A stretch of 64,000 nt of DNA from Reyranella sp. (GTDB lineage Bacteria > Pseudomonadota > Alphaproteobacteria > Reyranellales > Reyranellaceae): assembly GCA_019750135.1 (NCBI GenBank), contig JAIEOV010000010.1, forward strand, positions 307,878 through 371,877, in the 5' to 3' direction. Of the stretch, positions 18,095 through 26,910 are shown piece after piece. Position 1 is the first letter of the stretch. The number at the start of each line of letters is the position of its first letter. The translations under genes were made by a program, and so were the position numbers. Under the pieces are notes generated by a model. The model ran no database searches. It saw only the letters and a list, made by a program, of their open reading frames with translations, and was not told where the DNA came from.

Positions 18095-18417
18095 GCTCTC
18101 ATCCTCATGCCTACCCTCTTACTCTTTCATAATAGGTAGTAGCAGTAGTTGAGGGTGTGGCTCATGGGGATGCGCCTTATTGGCAAGCCTTCCCCAACCC
18201 GCTGTGGAGCGGCTAGCATCGATTCGACAGGCTTTTGCCGTTGGATTCACGATTCGCAGGCCATTCCTTCCAGACTGTCCGCAAGGGATGGGGACCGGCA
18301 TCGGATAGGCGAGTCGTGTCTCGAATCGGCCGCTCCGGGATGGATGCACCGGCTGTCCCCGTCTTCCCATGAGCAATCCTGCATTTCTCCCCGGGTCCCT
18401 GTGGGGTAAAAAAGACC
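18095..18417. other. Candidate chromosomal origin (oriC) between hemE and ppsR
   Basis: This 323-bp non-coding gap is flanked by divergent hemE and ppsR, the arrangement around oriC in Caulobacter crescentus (Cori) and Rickettsia. It contains three copies of the Caulobacter weak DnaA W-box TCCCCA/TGGGGA at 18165-18170, 18191-18196 and 18289-18294. Imperfect DnaA boxes lie at 18156-18164 (TGTGGCTCA), 18203-18211 and 18400-18408. I found no perfect TTATCCACA and no CtrA full site, and only 18116-18150 is relatively AT-rich. The call rests on synteny plus weak boxes; flanking-gene promoters must also lie here. Confidence 0.45.
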
Positions 18418-19254
18418 GTGGCCAACCGAAACTTCCACGTCCATCTCGTCTCCGACTCGACCGGCGAGACGGTATCGAGCGTCGCACGCGCCTGCCTTGT
18501 GCAATACGAGGGTGTGTTCGTGCAGGAGCATGTCTGGTCGCTGGTCCGCACCAAGGGCCAGATGGACAAGGTCATGCAGGCGGTCGAGCGCGACCGCGGT
18601 CCCGTGCTCTACACGCTGGTCGATCCCGAATTGCGCGACTTGGTGCGCGATCACTGCCGGCGCCTGCAACTGCCCTGCGTCGGCGTCCTCGACCAGGCGA
18701 TGAGCGTGCTGGCCGTGCACTTCCATTCCAAGAGCGAGCAGTGGCCGGGCCGCCAGCACCAGCTCGACGAAGGCTATTTCGACCGCATCGACGCCATGCA
18801 CTACACCTTGGCGCACGATGACGGTCAGTCGACGCACGACCTCGAGGATGCCGACGTCATCCTGGTCGGGCCGTCGCGCACCTCCAAGACGCCGACCTGC
18901 GTCTATCTTGCCAACCGCGGCGTGCGCGCGGCCAACGTGCCGCTGGTGCCGCTGGTCGATCCGCCGTCGGCGCTCGAGACGGCCAAGCGGCCGTTGATCG
19001 TCGGCCTGATCACCGATCCCGAGCGGCTGGTGCAGATCCGCGTCAATCGCCTGCGCCTGCTGCAGCAGAGTACCGAGAGCGACTACACCGACATGGAGAA
19101 CGTGCAGCGCGAGATCCAGGAAGCGCGCCGTCTGTATGCTCGCCGCAAATGGGCGACCATCGACGTCACGCGCCGCTCGATCGAGGAGACGGCGGCGGCA
19201 ATCCTGCAGATGCTGGCGGTACGCCGCGATCAGCGGCTGCAGGCAACGGAATAA
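18418..19254 (+). CDS. ppsR: PEP synthase regulatory protein (bifunctional kinase/pyrophosphorylase)
   Basis: DUF299 protein, 278 residues. The family reversibly phosphorylates PEP synthase or pyruvate phosphate dikinase using ADP and phosphate. It starts HVHLVSDSTGETVSSVARA and has the P-loop-like GPSRTSKTPTCVYLANRG. The start is a GTG at 18418; a weak AAAAAAG precedes it. No ppsA/ppdK is in the window. The RP001/CC0001 position next to oriC in other alphaproteobacteria is held by this family. Confidence 0.92.
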   Translation: MANRNFHVHLVSDSTGETVSSVARACLVQYEGVFVQEHVWSLVRTKGQMDKVMQAVERDRGPVLYTLVDPELRDLVRDHCRRLQLPCVGVLDQAMSVLAVHFHSKSEQWPGRQHQLDEGYFDRIDAMHYTLAHDDGQSTHDLEDADVILVGPSRTSKTPTCVYLANRGVRAANVPLVPLVDPPSALETAKRPLIVGLITDPERLVQIRVNRLRLLQQSTESDYTDMENVQREIQEARRLYARRKWATIDVTRRSIEETAAAILQMLAVRRDQRLQATE

Positions 19255-19280
19255 GCATCGACACGGCGAGGGAGGCGATC

Positions 19281-19700
19281 ATGCGGTTTCGTCATCCTGG
19301 TACAGGCGTTGCAGTTGGTCTGATTCTTGCTGCTTCTTCGGCACTTGCCGCGAATGGCATCGATGTCACGCGCGGCCAGGACGCGATGCTGTTCGGCAAC
19401 TGCGTGCCGAGCCTCGTGGTCGAGAACAATTCGATGGAGATCATCGACTACCTGCAAGTTGATGTCGCCGTCACCCTGGAGAATGGCCAGGAACGCATCG
19501 TTGAGCTGAAATCGGCATACCGGGAAGGGGTGCCAGATCCGATTGGGGTTGGAGGGAAGGCTACTTTGAAACAGCATCTCGATACATCCAGAGCGCTTGG
19601 CGTGGGCTGCGGCGATCTGAAGATACGTCGCGTCGTGCGCACCATTTGCGAGGCCGAAGGCGGCAAATCCTGCGCCTCGTCGGTGTCGGTGCAGCCGTGA
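19281..19700 (+). CDS. Secreted protein of unknown function
   Basis: 139 residues. The ATG at 19281 follows GAGGGAGG. A typical signal peptide (VAVGLILAASSALA) is followed by a small domain with four cysteines (GNCVPS, GVGCGD, TICEAE, KSCASS) that probably form two disulfides in the periplasm. I do not recognise the family. The stop codon overlaps the GTG of the following Bug gene (GTGA), suggesting translational coupling, so a link to solute uptake is possible. Confidence 0.75.
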   Translation: MRFRHPGTGVAVGLILAASSALAANGIDVTRGQDAMLFGNCVPSLVVENNSMEIIDYLQVDVAVTLENGQERIVELKSAYREGVPDPIGVGGKATLKQHLDTSRALGVGCGDLKIRRVVRTICEAEGGKSCASSVSVQP

Positions 19701-20665
19701 TCCGCAGACGAACGCTCGTCGGCGCCGCCGGCGCCTCGCTGCTGGCCGCGCCCGCCCTCGGACAAGGCGCGTTTCCCAACAAGCCGCTCAAGATGGTCGT
19801 GCCCTATCCGCCGGGTGGCGGGACCGACGGGCTCGGCCGGATCACGGGCCAGTTCCTGTCGGAGAAGCTCGGTCAGCCAATCGTCATCCAGAACATCGGC
19901 GGCGCCTCGAGCACCGTCGGGTCGGAGACGGTGCGCCGGTCCGATCCCGACGGCTACACGCTGCTGTTCAACGCGAGCCTGTTCGTGCTGGGCAAGACGG
20001 TGGTGCCGACCTGCCCCTACGATCCGGTGACCGACTTCCGCGCCATTGCCCAGGCGGGTGAGGCGCCGCTGGTGCTGCTGGTCAACAACAACGTGCCGGG
20101 CACCGACTACAAGAGCACCATGGAGGCGATCGCCAAGGAGCCGAAGAAGTACTTCTTCGCCCTGTCGTCCGGCGGCTCGGCCGGCCATATCGCCACGCTG
20201 GCGTTCCTGAAGAAGACCGGCCTGCCGCTCGACACCATCCTCTACAAGGGCACGGCGCCGGCCAACGCCGACCTGGTGGCGGGCAACGTCCAGCTCTTCA
20301 TGGATCCCTGGACGGCGCTCCTGCCGCTCGCGACCTCAGGCCGTGCGCGCGGACTTTTCGTAACGTCGAAGGAACGCACCAAGCTCGCACCCAACATCCC
20401 GACCAGCGAAGAGGTCGGGCTGAAGGACTTCAACATCAGCTCCTGGTACGGCGTGTGGGCGCCCAAGGACACGCCCGATCCGATCATCGACAAGCTCGCG
20501 AGCGCGATGGCGGAAGTTTCCAAGGATCCAGGCTTCGTCGAAAAGACGACGTCGCTCGGCATCGTGCCGACGGCGCGTGGCCCCAAGGACTTTGCCGCCT
20601 TCATCAAGACCGAGGTCGAGGTGAACACGGCGCTCCTGAAGGAGTCGGACTTCAAGCCGGAGTGA
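19697..20665 (+). CDS. Bug-family (TTT) tripartite tricarboxylate-type substrate-binding protein
   Basis: 322-residue periplasmic binding protein of the Bordetella uptake gene family. A signal peptide with RRRTLVGAAGASLLAAPALGQ (possibly Tat-like RRR) precedes FPNKPLKMVVPYPPGGGTDGLGRI, the family hallmark. The GTG start at 19697 overlaps the preceding gene's stop. There are no TctA/TctB membrane genes nearby, which is common for the expanded orphan Bug proteins of these bacteria. The ligand is probably a carboxylate but cannot be named. Confidence 0.9.
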   Translation: MIRRRTLVGAAGASLLAAPALGQGAFPNKPLKMVVPYPPGGGTDGLGRITGQFLSEKLGQPIVIQNIGGASSTVGSETVRRSDPDGYTLLFNASLFVLGKTVVPTCPYDPVTDFRAIAQAGEAPLVLLVNNNVPGTDYKSTMEAIAKEPKKYFFALSSGGSAGHIATLAFLKKTGLPLDTILYKGTAPANADLVAGNVQLFMDPWTALLPLATSGRARGLFVTSKERTKLAPNIPTSEEVGLKDFNISSWYGVWAPKDTPDPIIDKLASAMAEVSKDPGFVEKTTSLGIVPTARGPKDFAAFIKTEVEVNTALLKESDFKPE

Positions 20666-20666
20666 T

Positions 20667-20828
20667 GCTGGGGGCGCGCCACTCCAGTGGCGCGTCGTGG
20701 TCTTCCGGAGCACTGGCCTCCGGCCGGCATCAAGATCATGAGCCGGCGAGTAGGTCGCGGTAAACCGCGACTCGGCCGGCGGTCCAAAAGCGCATGAGAA
20801 GACGCGCCACTGGAGTGGCGCCCCCAGC
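20667..20828. repeat. 162-bp palindromic element with about 28-bp inverted ends
   Basis: The left end 20667-20696 and the right end 20801-20828 are inverted copies, differing by a 2-bp indel. Each end is itself a dyad around GCGCCACT-(CC/GG)-AGTGGCGC. The interior holds another perfect hairpin, GTCGCGGT-AA-ACCGCGAC. It fills the gap between the convergent Bug and glnD genes, starting 1 bp after one stop and ending 6 bp from the other. It could be a MITE/REP-like element, a bidirectional terminator, or both. Confidence 0.7.
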
Positions 20829-20834
20829 GAAGAG

Positions 20835-23627
20835 CTATTCAGCCGCCTTCGGAACCGGTTCGAACCGCGCGTCGAAGTCGCGAATGGCTTTCTCGACGGT
20901 GTCGGCGACCTGTTTCAGCTTGTCCTGATTCACGACCTTCAGGCCGAACAGGTCCTTCACGTAGAAGACGTCGACGGCGCGCTCGCCGTAGGTGGTGATG
21001 TGCGCCGTGGCGACCTGCAGGCTCATGCGCGTCAGCGCGCGGGTCACGACGTGCAGGAAGCCCGGGCGGTCGCGGCCGTTGACCTCGATCACGGTGAACG
21101 TGTCGGAGGCGTTGTTGTCGATCAGCACGCGCGGCTCGACGGTGAAGACACGGTCGCGCTTCGGATACGAGGCGCGCTGGCTGCCGAGCTCGCGCTGAAT
21201 GTCGAGCCGGTTGCTGAGCGCGATCTCGACCCGCGCCGCCAGTCGGGCCAGGCGCTGCGGACCGTCGAACGGCTTGCCCTCGAGGTCCTGGATCCAGAAC
21301 GTGTCGAGGGCCATGCCGTTGGCCAGGGTGAAGATCTTGGCGTCGACGATGTTGGCGCCGCTGATCGCCATGGCGCCGGCTAGGCGCGCGAACAGGCCGT
21401 GCGTGTCGAGGGTGTAGATCGTCACCTCGGTGACCGAGCGCTCGCCGTCGATGCGATGCTCGATGGCGAGCGGCTGATGCTCGCGCTCGGCGCGCCGCAC
21501 CAGCTCGGCCTGGCGCGCCAGGGTGTCGGGATCGAACGACAGCCAGTAAGGCGCATAGCCCCGGGCAAAATGCTCTTCCCGTTCGGCGTCGGTCCAGCTC
21601 GGCAGGCGCTTGCTCACCTCGGCCTGGATCTGCTTGATGCGCTCGGCGCGGCCGCCCGACAGCGTGCCGCCCGACAGGACCTGTTCGGTGGCGTAGTAGA
21701 GCTGGCGCAGCAGGGCAGCCTTCCAGCCGTTCCACACGTTGGGCCCGACGGCGCGGATGTCGCACACGGTCAACACCAGCAGCAACCGCAGGCGCTCGGG
21801 CGATTGCACCAGGGCGGCGAAGGTGTCGATGGTCTTGGGATCCATCAGGTCGCGCTGGAAGGCGGTGCCCGACATGGCGAGGTGGTAGCGCACCAGCCAC
21901 GACACGGTCTCGGTCTCGGCGGCGCTCAGCCCCAGGCGCGGGCCGAGCTGTAGCGCAACGTCGGCGCCCAGCATCGAATGATCGCCGCCGCGGCCCTTGG
22001 CGATGTCGTGCAGGAGGACGGCGAGGTAGAGCACCGGCCGCGACAGGATCTTGTGCACCACCTCGGCCGACAGCGGATGGTCTTCCTTGAGCGTGCCGTT
22101 CTCGATGCGCGATAGGATGCCGATCGCCCGGATGGTGTGCTCGTCGACCGTGTAGGTGTGATACATGTCGTGTTGCGTCTGGGCGACGACACGGCCGAAA
22201 TCGGGGATGAAGCGGCCGAACACGCCGGCCTCGTTGAGGCGCCTGAGCGTCGTCTCGGGATCGTGCTTGGACGTCATCATCTGCATGAACAGACGATTGG
22301 CCTCGGCATCGGTGCGCAACCGGTCGACCAGGCGGATGTTCTGGGTGATCAGCCGCAACGTCGCGGGATGGATGTCGAGGTCGTTCTCCTGCGCCACATG
22401 GAACAGGCGCAGGATCGCCACCGGGTCCTTGGTGAAGGTATCGGACGAGGCCACGGCCAGCCGCTCGCCATCGAGGCGGAAGCCTTCGAGCTCGCGCGGC
22501 CGCAGGGTCTGCCACAAGGCGGCGAGCTTGGGCTTGCGGCGGCGGCTGTCCTCCAGCGCGGCGATGAAGATGCGCGTGAGGTCGCCCACGATCTTGGCGT
22601 GCAGGTAGTAGTGCTTGGTGAAGCGTTCGACGCCGCGGCTGCCCGGCCGGTCCTGGTAGCCCAGCCGCGAGGCGATCTCGCGCTGCAATTCGAACGACAG
22701 GCGATCGTCGGCGCGGCCGGTGAGATAGTGGATGTGGCAGCGAACCGTGGTGAAGAAGCGCTCGGCGCGTTCGAAGTGCCGCGCCTCTTCCTTGGTGAGC
22801 ACGCCCTTGGCCACCAGCTCGCTGGGCTCATGGACGCGATATAGATACTCGGCGATCCAGAACAGCAGGTGCAGGTCGCGCAGCCCCCCCTTGCCTTCCT
22901 TGACGTTGGGCTCGACGACGTAGCGTGAATCGCCCATGCGCTGATGGCGCTGGTCGCGCTCGGCGAGCTTGGCCTCGACGAAGTCGCGGCCGTCGCCGGT
23001 CAGGAACTTCTGGGTGAAGCCCTTTGTCATCTCGTCGAACAGCTCGCGGTCGCCCCACACGTAACGCGCTTCCAGGAGCGCGGTGCGGATGGTCTGGTCG
23101 CGCTCGGCGTAGCGCAGGCTCTCCTCGACGGTGCGCGTGGCGTGGCCGACCTTCAGGCCGAGGTCCCACAGCAGGTAGAGCATGAACTCGACGATCTGCT
23201 CGCCGCGCGGCGTCTGCTTGTAGGGGCGCAGGAACAGGAGATCGATGTCGGACAACGGCGCCAGTTCGCCGCGGCCGTAGCCACCGGTCGCCACGACGCC
23301 CAGCCGCTCGGCGGTGCTGGGGTTGGCGGCGGGATAGATGCGCTGGTCGGCGAAATCGAAGATCACGCGGATCAGCTGGTCCATCAGGAACGAGGTGGCG
23401 GCTAGCACCTGGTCGCCGTCGTTGCGCAGGGGCCCGGGCTCCTCGAAGCGACGGCGGATCTCGGCGCGGCCGGCAGCCAGGGCATCGCGTAGCAGCGAGA
23501 GGACAGCCGGGCGCGGTGGCTCGGCGCCGGTCGGCAGGTCCTCGACCAGCTTGGCCAAGGCGTCCTCCAGGGCGCGCCGGCGCACGATGGCGCGGCGGTC
23601 GGGGATCTGGTCGTAGGGTTTGGCCAT
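20835..23627 (-). CDS. glnD: [Protein-PII] uridylyltransferase / uridylyl-removing enzyme
   Basis: Bifunctional nitrogen sensor that uridylylates or deuridylylates PII according to glutamine. 930 residues, normal for alphaproteobacteria. The nucleotidyltransferase motif GGYGRGELAPLSDIDLLFL lies in the N-terminal third. An HD domain follows (TYTVDEHTIRAIG, LLHDIAKGRGGDHS), then two ACT domains (EVTIYTLDTHGLFARLAGA and EVNGRDRPGFLHVVTRALT). The start MAKPYDQIPD at 23627 is chosen to match family length. It is divergent from the sugar-binding-like gene. Confidence 0.96.
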   Translation of the reverse strand: MAKPYDQIPDRRAIVRRRALEDALAKLVEDLPTGAEPPRPAVLSLLRDALAAGRAEIRRRFEEPGPLRNDGDQVLAATSFLMDQLIRVIFDFADQRIYPAANPSTAERLGVVATGGYGRGELAPLSDIDLLFLRPYKQTPRGEQIVEFMLYLLWDLGLKVGHATRTVEESLRYAERDQTIRTALLEARYVWGDRELFDEMTKGFTQKFLTGDGRDFVEAKLAERDQRHQRMGDSRYVVEPNVKEGKGGLRDLHLLFWIAEYLYRVHEPSELVAKGVLTKEEARHFERAERFFTTVRCHIHYLTGRADDRLSFELQREIASRLGYQDRPGSRGVERFTKHYYLHAKIVGDLTRIFIAALEDSRRRKPKLAALWQTLRPRELEGFRLDGERLAVASSDTFTKDPVAILRLFHVAQENDLDIHPATLRLITQNIRLVDRLRTDAEANRLFMQMMTSKHDPETTLRRLNEAGVFGRFIPDFGRVVAQTQHDMYHTYTVDEHTIRAIGILSRIENGTLKEDHPLSAEVVHKILSRPVLYLAVLLHDIAKGRGGDHSMLGADVALQLGPRLGLSAAETETVSWLVRYHLAMSGTAFQRDLMDPKTIDTFAALVQSPERLRLLLVLTVCDIRAVGPNVWNGWKAALLRQLYYATEQVLSGGTLSGGRAERIKQIQAEVSKRLPSWTDAEREEHFARGYAPYWLSFDPDTLARQAELVRRAEREHQPLAIEHRIDGERSVTEVTIYTLDTHGLFARLAGAMAISGANIVDAKIFTLANGMALDTFWIQDLEGKPFDGPQRLARLAARVEIALSNRLDIQRELGSQRASYPKRDRVFTVEPRVLIDNNASDTFTVIEVNGRDRPGFLHVVTRALTRMSLQVATAHITTYGERAVDVFYVKDLFGLKVVNQDKLKQVADTVEKAIRDFDARFEPVPKAAE

Positions 23628-23672
23628 TTGCGGCGCGATACTACAGGCTAAGAGCCCCCTAAAATAGGGACC

Positions 23673-24566
23673 ATGGCCCGCCCCTTCACCCTCGCCGTCT
23701 TCACCAAGAATCGCGTCAATCCGGCCTATGCCGCGGCCCGACTGGCTGCCGACCGGGTCGCTGCCGAAGCCGGCGCGCGCACCCTGCATTTCGTGCCGAC
23801 GGCGCCCGACGACGTCGGCCAGCAGAAGGCCTTGGTGGGCGAGGCGCTGGCTGCCGTGCCCGATGCCGTGGTGTTCGTGCCCGTCGACGACCGCCAGATG
23901 GTGCCCGACCTGGCGCGCTTCGCCGAGGCCGGCGTTCCGGTCGTGACCTGCATCAATCGCATGGAGGGCAAGGTCGTAAGCTTCGTCGGCTCCGACGATG
24001 TCGCCGTCGGCCACACCGCCGCCAAGGCCCTGTTCACCGCCCTGGACGGCAAGGGCCGCATCGTCGCCATCGAGGGCACCCCGGCGGCCCCGACCAGCCG
24101 CGACCGCACCGTCGGCCTGCACAAGGCCCTGGCCGAGACGCCGGGCATAGAGGCCGTCGGCTCAGGCGTCGGCTACTTCCAGCAGGCGCCGGCGCGCGAT
24201 GCGATGGCGCGGCTGCTGGCCGAGCAGGGCGAGATCGCCGGCGTCTGGACGTCGAACGACGTCATGGCCTTCGGCGTTCTCGAGGCGCTGGCGGCGGCCG
24301 GCCGCACCGCCAAGGTGGTGGGCGTCAACGGCCTGCCCGAGGCGATCGACCACATCGAGCGCGGCACCATGCAGGCCAGCGTCGATTTCAGCGCCTTCAA
24401 CATCGCCGGCATCGCCGCCCGCGCCGCCTTGCGCCATCTGCGCGGCGAGCCGGTCCCGCCCTCGATCATGGTGCCGGCGGCGTTGATCGATCGCACGAAC
24501 TTCCAGCGCTGGAAGGTGCCCTTCGCCTTGCGACCGACGCCCGCGTGGGACGAGATAGTTACCTAG
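23673..24566 (+). CDS. Periplasmic-binding-protein-like (LacI/RbsB fold) protein without signal peptide
   Basis: 297 residues with the sugar-binding type 1 periplasmic fold: TLAVFTKNRVNPAYAAARL, VVFVPVDDRQMVPDLARFAEAGVPVVTCIN, GVWTSNDVMAFGVLEAL and the C-terminal half. Unusually it has neither an N-terminal signal sequence nor a LacI helix-turn-helix, so it is predicted to be cytoplasmic. It could be a ligand sensor or an ABC binding protein with a non-classical export route. No transporter genes are adjacent. Confidence 0.75.
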   Translation: MARPFTLAVFTKNRVNPAYAAARLAADRVAAEAGARTLHFVPTAPDDVGQQKALVGEALAAVPDAVVFVPVDDRQMVPDLARFAEAGVPVVTCINRMEGKVVSFVGSDDVAVGHTAAKALFTALDGKGRIVAIEGTPAAPTSRDRTVGLHKALAETPGIEAVGSGVGYFQQAPARDAMARLLAEQGEIAGVWTSNDVMAFGVLEALAAAGRTAKVVGVNGLPEAIDHIERGTMQASVDFSAFNIAGIAARAALRHLRGEPVPPSIMVPAALIDRTNFQRWKVPFALRPTPAWDEIVT

Positions 24567-24610
24567 TCGACACGCCTTGTTTTTACCGAGCGGCGTAGTA
24601 CGTTTCTGCC

Positions 24611-24898
24611 GTGATCCAGTCTTGGGCCAACAGTGCAAGTCGCAAGGTTTGGGAAGGCGAGAAGCCAAACCGATTCCGGGGATTGGATTTCGAAGCCGCT
24701 GTCGATCTCCTGCTCGCGCTCAACGTAGCCAGGGCGCCAACGGACCTGGGAGCGCTCAGCAGTGTCGGGCTTCATCGGCTGAAGGGTGACCGCAAAGGTC
24801 AATGGGCAATGACGGTGAACGCGCGGTGGCGCATCTGCTTCGAATTTCATCGTGGTGACGCGCATAACGTCGAAATCGTCGATTATCACAGAGGATAG
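24611..24898 (+). CDS. higB: HigB-family toxin (RelE superfamily)
   Basis: 95-residue mRNA-interferase-type toxin. It has a GTG start. The C-terminal pattern LKGDRKGQWAMTVNARWRICFEF followed by NVEIVDYH is the plasmid-maintenance killer (HigB) signature. The antitoxin gene follows 4 bp downstream, the toxin-first order typical of higBA. Predicted to cleave ribosome-bound mRNA; regulated by the HigA repressor. Confidence 0.88.
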   Translation: MIQSWANSASRKVWEGEKPNRFRGLDFEAAVDLLLALNVARAPTDLGALSSVGLHRLKGDRKGQWAMTVNARWRICFEFHRGDAHNVEIVDYHRG

Positions 24899-24902
24899 GG
24901 TC

Positions 24903-25190
24903 ATGGCTCCGATTGCGCATCCTGGGCGGCTTCTGAAGCGAGAGCTCGCCGTTCGTCGCCTGAGTGCCAACCGGCTCGCCCTCGCGATCGGCGTGCCATC
25001 GGGGCGCATCACCGACATCCTGAACGGCCGACGGTCGATCAGTGCCGACACGGCAGTCAGGCTCGGGCGCTATTTCGGCAACCGCCCCCAGTTTTGGATG
25101 GATCTTCAGGCGCAATACGACATCGCCGTTGTCGAGCGTGATCGCGGCCGTGAAATTGCGCGGCGCATACAGCCGGCGCCTGCAGCATGA
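24903..25190 (+). CDS. higA: HigA-family antitoxin (XRE regulator)
   Basis: 95-residue helix-turn-helix antitoxin: HPGRLLKRELAVRRLSANRLALAIGVPSGRITDILNGRRSISADTAVRLGRYF, then FWMDLQAQYDI, the HigA (VapI-type) pattern. The start ATG at 24903 gives the standard length. It would neutralise HigB and repress the operon. Its stop overlaps the start of the next gene by 4 bp, so the pair reads straight into the HHH gene and mnmE. Confidence 0.9.
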   Translation: MAPIAHPGRLLKRELAVRRLSANRLALAIGVPSGRITDILNGRRSISADTAVRLGRYFGNRPQFWMDLQAQYDIAVVERDRGREIARRIQPAPAA

Positions 25191-25525
25191 GATGGCATGC
25201 ACTTGCTGCAGCAGCAGCGATGCTGATTGGCGCTGGCGCCGCGATCGCTCAAACGCGCCCGGCACCGGCGCCCGCGGCCAGCCTCATCGACATCAACAGC
25301 GCCAGCCGCGATGACTTGATGTCGCTCGAAGGCATCGGCGAGGTGCGGGCCGACGCAATCATCCGCGCCCGGCCATTCAAGGCCAAGACCGAGCTGGTCG
25401 AGCGCCGGCTGATCCCCGAGTCGCTGTACGACAAGATCGCCGACAAGGTCATCGCCCGGCCGCCGCCCGGGGCGACGCCGACACCGACCACCCGCCCGCC
25501 GGCCGGCCAGCCGCGCCGCACCTGA
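25187..25525 (+). CDS. Secreted helix-hairpin-helix protein (ComEA-like)
   Basis: 112 residues. A signal peptide (LAAAAAMLIGAGAAIAQ) precedes the motif IDINSASRDDLMSLEGIGEVRADAIIRARPF, the tandem HhH seen in ComEA and other DNA-binding periplasmic proteins. The tail is proline-rich. Extracytoplasmic DNA binding is inferred from the domain. Start and stop both overlap neighbours (higA and mnmE), so it is in the same transcription unit. Confidence 0.82.
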   Translation: MRWHALAAAAAMLIGAGAAIAQTRPAPAPAASLIDINSASRDDLMSLEGIGEVRADAIIRARPFKAKTELVERRLIPESLYDKIADKVIARPPPGATPTPTTRPPAGQPRRT

Positions 25526-26901
25526 TGGACGTCGACACGATCTACGCCCTCGGCACGCCCGTGCCGTCGCGGGCGCATCCCGGGGCGATCTCGGTCATCC
25601 GGTTGAGCGGCCCTCGTGCCACCGAAGCGCTGATCTTCCTCACCGAGCGGCGGGCCTTCGAGCGTGGGCACTCGGCGCGCGATCCGGCGCTGCCTGAGCC
25701 GCGCCGCATGACCTTGCGCAGCCTCTACGATCCCAAGAGCGGAGAAGCGATCGATCGCGGCCTGGTCGCGTGGTTCGAGGCGCCCAACAGCGAGACCGGC
25801 GAGACCATGGCCGAGCTGCACCTGCATGGCGGGCGGGCCGTGGTCGGCGGCGCGCTGGAGGCGATCGCCAAACTCGGCTTCTGCCGCATGGCCGAGCCCG
25901 GCGAATTCACGCGCCGGGCCTTCGAGAACGGCAAGCTCGACCTGACCCGGGCCGAGGCCATCGCCGACCTGGTCGCTGCCGAGACCGACCAGCAGCGGCG
26001 CCAGGCGCTGCAGCAGATGGATGGCGCGCTGCATCGCCTCTACGAAGATTGGCGCACGTTGGGCCTGCGCACGCTGGCGCACCTCGAGGCCGCCATCGAC
26101 TTTCCCGACGAAGACCTGCCGGCCGGCATCGGCGACGAGGTCCGTGCGGGCATCTCGCGCCTGCAGGCCGAGATCGCGGCCCATCTCGACGATCGCCGCG
26201 GCGAGCGCCTGCGTGAGGGTCTGCACATCGCCATCATCGGCCCGCCCAATGCCGGCAAGTCCTCACTGCTCAACCTGTTGGCGCGGCGCGATGCGGCCAT
26301 CGTGTCGGAGACCGCCGGCACGACGCGCGACGTTATCGAAGTCCATCTCGATCTCGGTGGTTGGCCGGTCGTGCTCGCCGATACCGCGGGCCTGCGCGAC
26401 TCGGGTGATGCCATCGAGCAGGAGGGCGTGCGTCGTGCCCGGGCGCGCGCCGCCAGCGCCGATCTGCGGCTGCTGGTGCTCGATGCGACGGGCGATTGGC
26501 GCGTCGAACGCGACAAGCTCATGGCGGGCACGGAGCGCTGGGACGGCACGCGCGACATCGTCGTGGTGAACAAGGTCGATCGCACATCGGTCGACGATAC
26601 CGACGTTGTGCCAATGTCGGCGCTGTCGGGCAACGGCCTGCCGGAACTCTTGAGTCGCATAGAGCACTCGGCCGAGGCGCTGATGCAGGAAGGCAGCGCG
26701 CCGCCGCTCACGCGGGCCCGCCATCGCGAGGCGCTGGTCGAGTGTCAGGCGTCGTTGGCGCGCGCGCTCACGGCGCCGGAAATCGCCCTGGCGGCCGAGG
26801 ATGTGCGGCTGGCAATGCGCGCGCTCGGCCGCATCACCGGCACGGTGCGCATCGATGAACTTTTGGACATCATCTTCCGCGACTTCTGCATCGGGAAGTA
26901 G
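25525..26901 (+). CDS. mnmE: tRNA uridine-5-carboxymethylaminomethyl modification GTPase
   Basis: With MnmG it makes the cmnm5 modification at wobble U34 of several tRNAs. 458 residues: N-terminal tetrahydrofolate-binding domain (IYALGTPVPSRAHPGAISVIRLSGP), helical domain with inserted G domain (GPPNAGKSSLLNLL, DTAGLRD, NKVD) and the invariant C-terminal CIGK. Overlaps the HHH gene at TGATG. Its partner mnmG lies 9.8 kb away rather than next door. Confidence 0.97.
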   Translation: MDVDTIYALGTPVPSRAHPGAISVIRLSGPRATEALIFLTERRAFERGHSARDPALPEPRRMTLRSLYDPKSGEAIDRGLVAWFEAPNSETGETMAELHLHGGRAVVGGALEAIAKLGFCRMAEPGEFTRRAFENGKLDLTRAEAIADLVAAETDQQRRQALQQMDGALHRLYEDWRTLGLRTLAHLEAAIDFPDEDLPAGIGDEVRAGISRLQAEIAAHLDDRRGERLREGLHIAIIGPPNAGKSSLLNLLARRDAAIVSETAGTTRDVIEVHLDLGGWPVVLADTAGLRDSGDAIEQEGVRRARARAASADLRLLVLDATGDWRVERDKLMAGTERWDGTRDIVVVNKVDRTSVDDTDVVPMSALSGNGLPELLSRIEHSAEALMQEGSAPPLTRARHREALVECQASLARALTAPEIALAAEDVRLAMRALGRITGTVRIDELLDIIFRDFCIGK

Positions 26902-26910
26902 TCGAGAAGA

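Noticed and set aside
18149..18409. 86-codon open frame inside the hemE-ppsR gap
   Set aside because: No ribosome site or homology-like features; it falls in the conserved non-coding origin position.
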